From: Arsukibacterium ikkense
Lineage (GTDB): Bacteria > Pseudomonadota > Gammaproteobacteria > Enterobacterales > Alteromonadaceae
NCBI RefSeq assembly: GCF_000987775.1
Contig: NZ_LAHO01000013.1
Location: forward strand, 62,001 to 126,000
Length of the DNA: 64,000 nt
Reading direction: 5' to 3'
Shown here: positions 58,279 through 64,000 of the stretch, in pieces
Layout: each line of letters begins with the position of its first letter
Numbering within the stretch: the stretch's first letter is position 1
Notes under the pieces: model-generated
What the model saw: the letters and a program-made list of their open reading frames with translations, nothing else
The model's database searches: none
What the model was told of the DNA's origin: nothing
Position numbers and translations under genes: made by a program

Positions 58279-60345
58279 ATGAAAAAAATCAGTATGATTG
58301 CCGCCAGTGTTGCGCTGGCATTAGGTTTAGCCGCCTGTAGTGAACCCGCTACCAATAAAAGCGCTGAGCCAGTAGCGGCGCAGCAGGCGCCGCGGATATC
58401 TGGCGTTGATAGCCAGTACTTTGACCCGGCAGTAAAATTCAGTGAAGACTTCTTTCTGGCTGTCAACGGTAAATGGCTGGCTGAAACAGAAATCCCGGCT
58501 GATAAAGCCTCGTACGGCTCTTTCCATATTCTGAATGACAATTCGCAGCAGGCGGTAAAAGCCATTATTGATGAAGTGGCTGCCCGCACCGATTTAAAAG
58601 CCGGTTCGGATGAGCAGAAATTAGGACATTTTTATAATAGCTTTATGGATGAAGCAACCATCGAGAAGCTGGGTTTAAGCCCGTTGCAACCGCAGTTAGA
58701 TGCCATTAGTTCTTTGGAAAGCAAAAGTCAGTTAGCGGCGCTATTTGCCCGATTACAGCGCGATGGTATCAGTATTCCATTTGGTTGGTTTATTAACAAC
58801 GACGCGAAAAACTCCACCGAGTACGCGGTATATCTGGGGCAGGGTGGTTTAGGTCTGCCGGATCGTGACTACTATTTTAACGATGACGAAAAATCGGTAA
58901 AACTGATTGCTGACTATAAAGCCTATTTAACCGATATGTTCAGTATGGCGGGCCATGTTGACGCCCCAGCTGCTGCTGAGCGCGTTTATGCGCTGGAAAA
59001 AGCCCTGGCCGAGCACCACTGGACCCGGCTGGACAACCGCAATGCCGATAAAACCTACAACAAAGTGGCCGTTACTGAGCTGAATGCCAGCATGGGTAGC
59101 TTTGACTGGCCAACGTTTGCCGACGGCGTAAAATTAGCTGAAGTGAATGACATTATTGTGCGTCAGCCCAGCTACTTTGCAGGCTTTGCCAAGGTGCTGG
59201 CGGCGACAGACTTACCAAGCTGGCAGGATTATTTAAGCCTGAAAACCATCCATGGTTATGCCGATAAGCTTAGCAGCAATTTTGCCGATCGCCGTTTTGC
59301 ATTTTACGGCACCACCTTAAGCGGTACAGAGCAGCAGCAACCCCGCTGGAAGCGCGCAGTTGATGCGTCAGATCAGGTACTGGGCGAGCTGACCGGTAAG
59401 CTGTATGTTGAGCGGCACTTTAAACCCGAAGCTAAAGCGCGGATGGAGCAGCTGGTTGCTAATGTGATTAAAGCTTACGAAATTGCTATTAACGAGCTGG
59501 AGTGGATGAGCGCAGACACCAAGGTGGCGGCGCAGGAGAAACTCAGCAAGTTTACCCCGAAAATTGGTTATCCTGATAAGTGGAAAGATTACTCGGCACT
59601 GGAAATTAAAGCCGATGATTTAGTGGGTAATTTTGTGCGTGCCAGCCACTGGGCATACGACCAGATGGTCGCTAAACTGGGCCAGCCGATTGATAAAGGC
59701 GAGTGGTTTATGACCCCGCAAACGGTTAATGCTTATTACAACCCGGTGAACAACGAGATCGTATTCCCGGCCGCTATTCTGCAACCGCCGTTTTTTAATA
59801 TGGACGCCGACGATGCCGTAAACTACGGTGGTATTGGTGGGGTTATCGGCCATGAAATTGGCCATGGCTTTGACGATCAGGGCGCTAAGTACGATGGCGA
59901 TGGTAACCTGCGTAACTGGTGGACTGAGCAAGATAAAGCACAGTTTCAGGCGCGTGGTGCCAAGTTAATTGGCCAGTACAACAAGTTTGAGCCACTGCCA
60001 GGGGTTAATGTGAACGGTGCGGTAGCACTGGGTGAAAACATTGGTGATTTAGGTGGTATGACGGTAGCACTAAAAGCCTATCAGTTATCGCTGGATGGCA
60101 AAGAGGCGCCGGTGATGGATGGTTTTACCGGTGAACAACGGTTCTTTATCAGCTGGGCGCAGGTATGGCGCACCAAGTTCCGCGAAGAAGCACTGCGTCG
60201 CCAGTTAAGCACCGGCCCGCACTCACCAGCCCATTACCGGGTAATTGGGGTACTGCCGAATATTCCGGAATTTTATACAGCCTTTGATATTAAAGAAGGC
60301 GATGCGATGTATATCGCGCCAGAACAGCGCGTTAAGATCTGGTAA
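58279..60345 (+). CDS. M13-family zinc metallopeptidase (PepO/neprilysin-like), lipoprotein
   Basis: The 688 residues begin MKKISMIAASVALALGLAACSEP with a clear lipobox (LAAC, Cys20). The M13 zinc motif is GGIGGVIGHEIGHGFDDQGAKYDGDGNLRNWW (HExxH), with the third zinc ligand in LGENIGDLGGMTVALKAY. The substrate-binding NAYYNPVNNEIVFPAAILQPPFF precedes it, and the end is CxxW-like APEQRVKIW. It is full length for the family; the enzyme degrades peptides in the periplasm or at the cell surface. A hairpin terminator follows. Confidence 0.93.
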   Translation: MKKISMIAASVALALGLAACSEPATNKSAEPVAAQQAPRISGVDSQYFDPAVKFSEDFFLAVNGKWLAETEIPADKASYGSFHILNDNSQQAVKAIIDEVAARTDLKAGSDEQKLGHFYNSFMDEATIEKLGLSPLQPQLDAISSLESKSQLAALFARLQRDGISIPFGWFINNDAKNSTEYAVYLGQGGLGLPDRDYYFNDDEKSVKLIADYKAYLTDMFSMAGHVDAPAAAERVYALEKALAEHHWTRLDNRNADKTYNKVAVTELNASMGSFDWPTFADGVKLAEVNDIIVRQPSYFAGFAKVLAATDLPSWQDYLSLKTIHGYADKLSSNFADRRFAFYGTTLSGTEQQQPRWKRAVDASDQVLGELTGKLYVERHFKPEAKARMEQLVANVIKAYEIAINELEWMSADTKVAAQEKLSKFTPKIGYPDKWKDYSALEIKADDLVGNFVRASHWAYDQMVAKLGQPIDKGEWFMTPQTVNAYYNPVNNEIVFPAAILQPPFFNMDADDAVNYGGIGGVIGHEIGHGFDDQGAKYDGDGNLRNWWTEQDKAQFQARGAKLIGQYNKFEPLPGVNVNGAVALGENIGDLGGMTVALKAYQLSLDGKEAPVMDGFTGEQRFFISWAQVWRTKFREEALRRQLSTGPHSPAHYRVIGVLPNIPEFYTAFDIKEGDAMYIAPEQRVKIW

Positions 60346-60386
60346 CGGTTAATCCATTGGGTAATAAAAATCTGCTACACTGCACA

Positions 60387-60420
60387 GGCTGAGTAGGTGA
60401 CTACTCAGCCTTTTGTTTTT
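60387..60420 (+). terminator. Rho-independent terminator after the M13 peptidase gene
   Basis: A perfect 10-bp stem GGCTGAGTAG / CTACTCAGCC with a GTGA loop is followed by TTTTGTTTTT. It lies 42 bp after the stop codon. Confidence 0.9.
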
Positions 60421-60460
60421 CGGGAGCTGCTCCGTTTGATAAAGGTTAGAACCCCGATTT

Positions 60461-60607
60461 GGGCGCCACAGAGTGTCTGAGCTATGCCGCAGGCAACGGG
60501 CGACAAATTCGTCTGGAACGAATTTGAACAGCTTTGCTGGCTCGCGAAGGGCAGGATGCCCGAAGTAGTTGCTGTGGCGAGCCAGAGCGGGCGTTGTAAC
60601 CGGTATC
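60461..60607 (+). repeat. Structured intergenic repeat, copy 2
   Basis: It has the same blocks in the same order as the minus-strand copy at 56392-56530: CACAGAGTGTCTGAGC, ACAAATTCGTCTGGAACG (with AAATTCGT / ACGAATTT able to pair), GGGCAGGATGCCC and TTGCTGTGGCGAG. The two copies are inverted relative to each other around the regulator and the M13 peptidase. It fills much of the 487-bp gap before acnB. Confidence 0.75.
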
Positions 60608-60734
60608 TTTGCACCTAAGCTGACCGGAACCCTCAGCATGCTGAGGTCTGACCACTATAACAAAGAATATATAACATCTGGTTTCGCATTCACACCATTT
60701 ATACCCACTATAAGTGGCGTGGTTAACGGCCTGA

Positions 60735-60763
60735 TGTCAATTTGGCCCGAATTTTTATATAAT
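60735..60763 (+). promoter_or_regulatory. Candidate acnB promoter
   Basis: A perfect TATAAT (60758-60763) lies 70 bp before the acnB start, with a weak TGTCAA at -35 (60735-60740) and a 17-bp spacer. Two short palindromes lie upstream (CCTCAGCATGCTGAGG at 60631 and CCACTATAAGTGG at 60705) and could be operators. Confidence 0.4.
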
Positions 60764-60832
60764 CGCGCCCATTCATGCTAAGAATGACGCCGCAGTAGCA
60801 AGACTGCCGGCAATGACCAAGAGGATCATACT

Positions 60833-63433
60833 GTGCTACAACAATATCGCGAACATGTGGCCGAGCGCGCAGCGCAAGGTATCCCGCCAAAACCGCTCAA
60901 TGCTGAGCAGGTAGCCGCCTTAGTTGAACTGTTAAAAAATCCGCCAACAGGCGAAGAAGAGACCTTAGTTGATTTGCTGGTAAACCGGGTACCACCGGGT
61001 GTAGATGAAGCTGCCTACGTTAAAGCCGGCTTTTTAACTGCACTGGCCAATGGCGAAGCAACCAGTAGCCTGATCAACGCCGAGTATGCTACTGAGCTAT
61101 TAGGCACCATGATGGGTGGCTACAATATTCAGCCATTAATCAGCCTGTTGGACCACGACAAGCTGGCACCGATTGCGGCGAAAGCGCTGTCGCATACCCT
61201 GCTGATTTTCGATGCATTTCACGATGTTACCGAAAAAGCTGACGCCGGTAATAGCTACGCCAAGCAAGTGGTGCAGAGCTGGGCTGATGCACAGTGGTTT
61301 GAAAGCAAACCCGCGCTGGCAGAAAAAATCACTGTTACCGTATTTAAAGTGTCGGGCGAAACCAATACTGATGATTTATCACCGGCACCTGATGCCTGGT
61401 CACGGCCGGATATTCCGCTGCATGCCTTAGCCATGCTGAAAAACGCCCGTGAAGGCATTAACCCGGATCAGCCGGGTACCGTTGGCCCAATCAAGCAATT
61501 AGACGAGCTAAACAAAAAAGGCTTTCCACTGGCTTATGTTGGTGACGTGGTTGGTACCGGTTCATCACGTAAATCCGCCACTAACTCTGTGCTGTGGTTT
61601 ATGGGTGACGATATTCCATACGTACCAAACAAGCGCGGTGGTGGTTTTGTACTCGGTGGCAAAATTGCCCCTATTTTCTTTAACACCATGGAAGACTCAG
61701 GTGCCCTGCCGATTGAAGTTGATGTAAGCAAACTGGAAATGGGCGATGTCATCGACATTCTGCCATTCGAAGGCAAGGTAGTCCGTCACGGCTCAAACGA
61801 AGTGTTGGCCGAGTTCAGCCTGGCTACAGACGTGTTAATTGATGAAGTGCGTGCCGGTGGCCGTATTCCGTTAATCATTGGCCGGGGTTTAACTGACCGC
61901 GCCCGTGAATTTCTGGGCCATGGCCCGTCAGATAAATTCCGCCGCCCTTCGGCGAAAGTTGATTCTGGCAAAGGTTTTACCCTGGCGCAGAAAATGGTGG
62001 GCAAAGCCTGTGGTGTACAAGGTGTGCGCCCGGGTACTTACTGTGAGCCGAAAATGACCACAGTAGGCTCGCAGGATACTACCGGGCCGATGACCCGCGA
62101 TGAGCTAAAAGACTTAGCGTGTTTAGGCTTCTCAGCTGATTTAACTATGCAGTCTTTCTGTCACACCGCCGCTTATCCGAAGCCGGTTGATGTAGACACT
62201 CACCACACCCTGCCAGACTTTATCATGAACCGTGGCGGCGTTGCGCTGCGCCCGGGCGATGGCATTATTCACAGCTGGTTAAACCGCATGTTACTGCCAG
62301 ATACCGTCGGTACCGGTGGTGATTCGCACACCCGTTTCCCAATGGGCATTTCGTTCCCGGCCGGCTCTGGTTTAGTGGCTTTTGCTGCCGCTACCGGCGT
62401 CATGCCACTGGATATGCCGGAATCGGTATTAGTTCGCTTTAAAGGTGAGATGCAGCCGGGTATTACCCTGCGCGATTTAGTGCATGCCATACCGTATGTT
62501 GCCATTCAAAAAGGTTTGTTAACCGTTGATAAAAAAGGCAAGAAGAACATCTTTTCTGGCCGTATTCTGGAAATTGAAGGCTTACCCAGTAGTTTAACAG
62601 TAGAGCAGGCGTTTGAATTATCAGATGCTTCGGCTGAGCGTTCTGCTGCCGGCTGTACTATTAAGTTGTCTGAAAGCGCTATTGCTGAGTATCTGGAATC
62701 GAACATTGTCATGCTGAAATGGATGATTTCAGAAGGTTATGGCGATGTGCGTACTATCGAGCGCCGTATTCAGGCGATGCAGGCCTGGCTGAAAAATCCA
62801 CAGCTGATGGCGGCCGATGCAGATGCCGAATACAGCGAAATTATTGAAATTGACCTGGCCGAGATTAAAGAGCCGGTACTGTGTGCACCAAACGATCCGG
62901 ATGATGCGCGCTTACTGTCTGACGTGGCGGGCGATAAAATCGATGAAGTGTTTATTGGTTCTTGTATGACTAACATTGGCCACTTCCGGGCGGCCGGTAA
63001 GTTGCTGGACAAATATAAAGGCCAGCTGCCAACCCGCTTGTGGATTGCACCACCGACCAAGATGGATCAGGCGCAGTTAACCGAAGAAGGTTACTACAGC
63101 ATTTTCGGTAAAGTCGGTGCCCGCACTGAAATGCCAGGCTGTTCACTGTGTATGGGTAACCAGGCACGCGTAGCGGAGAACTCTACGGTAGTATCTACTT
63201 CTACCCGTAACTTCCCGAACCGCTTAGGCCAGGGCGCAAACGTGTATTTAGCCTCTGCGGAACTGGCGGCAGTGGCTTCTATTCTCGGTAAGCTGCCCAC
63301 GGTAGCCGAGTATCTGGAATACGCGAAGCAAATTGATGCTACCGCGGCTGATACTTACCGTTACCTGAACTTCCACCAGATGCCACAGTACACCAAAAAA
63401 GCGGATAATGTGATTATCCAGCAAGCCGTGTAA
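60833..63433 (+). CDS. acnB: Aconitate hydratase B
   Basis: AcnB isomerises citrate and isocitrate in the TCA and glyoxylate cycles. The 866 residues start with GTG ([22 protein letters not shown]), with AGAGGATCATACT as ribosome-binding site. Seen: [30 protein letters not shown] (domain 4 in the N-terminal position typical of AcnB), [15 protein letters not shown], and the [4Fe-4S] ligands in [10 protein letters not shown] and [12 protein letters not shown] with a further Cys in QSFCHTAAY. It is full length, closed by a strong terminator, with yacL next as in E. coli. Confidence 0.96.
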   Translation: MLQQYREHVAERAAQGIPPKPLNAEQVAALVELLKNPPTGEEETLVDLLVNRVPPGVDEAAYVKAGFLTALANGEATSSLINAEYATELLGTMMGGYNIQPLISLLDHDKLAPIAAKALSHTLLIFDAFHDVTEKADAGNSYAKQVVQSWADAQWFESKPALAEKITVTVFKVSGETNTDDLSPAPDAWSRPDIPLHALAMLKNAREGINPDQPGTVGPIKQLDELNKKGFPLAYVGDVVGTGSSRKSATNSVLWFMGDDIPYVPNKRGGGFVLGGKIAPIFFNTMEDSGALPIEVDVSKLEMGDVIDILPFEGKVVRHGSNEVLAEFSLATDVLIDEVRAGGRIPLIIGRGLTDRAREFLGHGPSDKFRRPSAKVDSGKGFTLAQKMVGKACGVQGVRPGTYCEPKMTTVGSQDTTGPMTRDELKDLACLGFSADLTMQSFCHTAAYPKPVDVDTHHTLPDFIMNRGGVALRPGDGIIHSWLNRMLLPDTVGTGGDSHTRFPMGISFPAGSGLVAFAAATGVMPLDMPESVLVRFKGEMQPGITLRDLVHAIPYVAIQKGLLTVDKKGKKNIFSGRILEIEGLPSSLTVEQAFELSDASAERSAAGCTIKLSESAIAEYLESNIVMLKWMISEGYGDVRTIERRIQAMQAWLKNPQLMAADADAEYSEIIEIDLAEIKEPVLCAPNDPDDARLLSDVAGDKIDEVFIGSCMTNIGHFRAAGKLLDKYKGQLPTRLWIAPPTKMDQAQLTEEGYYSIFGKVGARTEMPGCSLCMGNQARVAENSTVVSTSTRNFPNRLGQGANVYLASAELAAVASILGKLPTVAEYLEYAKQIDATAADTYRYLNFHQMPQYTKKADNVIIQQAV

Positions 63434-63450
63434 TAGCCTCTGTTATACTT

Positions 63451-63476
63451 AAGGCCTGCATTGCAGGCCTTTTTTA
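63451..63476 (+). terminator. Rho-independent terminator after acnB
   Basis: The stem AAGGCCTGCA / TGCAGGCCTT is followed by TTTTTAT. It starts 17 bp after the acnB stop and separates it from the YacL gene. Confidence 0.9.
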
Positions 63477-63492
63477 TGGATGGAATTAAAGT

Positions 63493-63882
63493 ATGGAATA
63501 CGACTTTATTTATGATCGCACTACCCGGCAGTTCAGCATCCGGCTCTCTGGCGAGCACGAGGTGTTGGGCCGCTTTTTACTGGATGAATTCGGCCAGCAG
63601 GCAGCAGCTTACCTGCCATTGTTGCAGCAGCTTAGCGTATTAAAGCCTCAGCACAGCATGCAGTATCAAGGCAGGGAGTTTTTGCTGGAGGTTGAGAATG
63701 GTGACGTGACGCTAAGTCACAATACGCTGTTTTACAGCAATGCCCAGCAGTTGACTGAGGAACAACAGCAAGCACTGGCAGATGATGATTTACAACTGGA
63801 CCAGCAGGGCATGACCAGCCAGTGTGGCCTGGAAGATTTATTAAAACTGCTGCGCGAGTGGCAGCAGTTTCTGGCCGATTAG
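63493..63882 (+). CDS. yacL: YacL/UPF0231 family protein
   Basis: The 129 residues (MEYDFIYDRTTRQFSIRLSGEHEVLGRFLLDEFG) match YacL: the E. coli protein starts MDYEFLRDITG and also lies next to acnB. C-terminal SQCGLEDLLKLLREWQQFL matches its CGVEDFLQVVANYRNF end. It is acidic and cytoplasmic; function unknown. Confidence 0.9.
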   Translation: MEYDFIYDRTTRQFSIRLSGEHEVLGRFLLDEFGQQAAAYLPLLQQLSVLKPQHSMQYQGREFLLEVENGDVTLSHNTLFYSNAQQLTEEQQQALADDDLQLDQQGMTSQCGLEDLLKLLREWQQFLAD

Positions 63883-63915
63883 CCCATTTGTAAACTGCAC
63901 AGGCAACGTGAATTT

Positions 63916-63941
63916 ACGCACCAGCATGGTGCGTTTTTTTT
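63916..63941 (+). terminator. Rho-independent terminator after yacL
   Basis: The stem ACGCACC / GGTGCGT with loop AGCAT is followed by a run of eight T. The last 59 bp of the window show nothing further. Confidence 0.9.
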
Positions 63942-64000
63942 CACCCGCCCCCAGCATTTCGATTAACTTATTGTAATATAAAGAATTTAAAAAGTGGCAC

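Overview
The window is bacterial chromosome from a gammaproteobacterium. Core gene content and order (recQ; pdhR-aceE-aceF-lpd; acnB followed by a YacL/UPF0231 gene; a DUF3612 XRE regulator beside a malate-synthase-like gene; PepO-type M13 peptidase) and protein style suggest an Alteromonadales-like marine or freshwater genus such as Rheinheimera, Alishewanella or Arsukibacterium. That genus-level placement is inference from gene style; no rRNA or marker phylogeny is available here.

Layout. 1-8.6 kb: the 5' part of recQ on the minus strand, then the pyruvate dehydrogenase block pdhR-aceE-aceF-lpd on the plus strand. Two PdhR-type palindromes lie upstream of pdhR, with hairpin terminators after aceF and after lpd. 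8.6-12.3 kb: a class III nucleotidyl cyclase gene (Pycsar PycC-like by recollection) split by a complete IS21-family element with a 5-bp target duplication; removing the IS restores one frame of 353 codons. 12.3-34 kb: an accessory region of short genes in both orientations. It holds toxin-antitoxin modules (YafNO, Fic with a YhfG-like partner, ParD with a truncated ParE, orphan CcdA), three cassettes that read like secretion effector plus exported immunity protein (one ends in a Tai4-like T6SS immunity gene), two NERD-domain paralogues plus a possible third remnant, a NYN RNase, two Rof paralogues, several pseudogene fragments, and many copies of REP-like repeats with an AGGGTCAG core.

34-39.6 kb: ordinary housekeeping and metabolic genes (glutaminase, two periplasmic solute-binding proteins, bicupin, VOC protein, a decayed universal stress gene). 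39.6-49.5 kb: a cell-envelope block. dgkA, a PAP2 phosphatase, eptA (phosphoethanolamine transferase), an OmpR-family regulator and a sensor kinase run leftward; an LtaS-like sulfatase and a TlpA-DUF4266-DUF3570-ApbE operon run rightward. Three copies of a PmrA-type box (TTAAG-N5-CTTAAG) sit in front of dgkA/LtaS-like, eptA and the TlpA operon, which suggests one envelope-stress regulon.

49.5-64 kb: an RND efflux pump with its adaptor, an Old Yellow Enzyme reductase, a secreted paralogue of the 29-kb gene, a malate-synthase-G-like domain gene, the DUF3612 regulator, an M13 metallopeptidase, acnB and yacL. Two copies of a structured intergenic repeat of about 140-150 bp lie in inverted orientation around the regulator-peptidase pair. 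No tRNA, rRNA, CRISPR array, integrase or replication origin was recognised.
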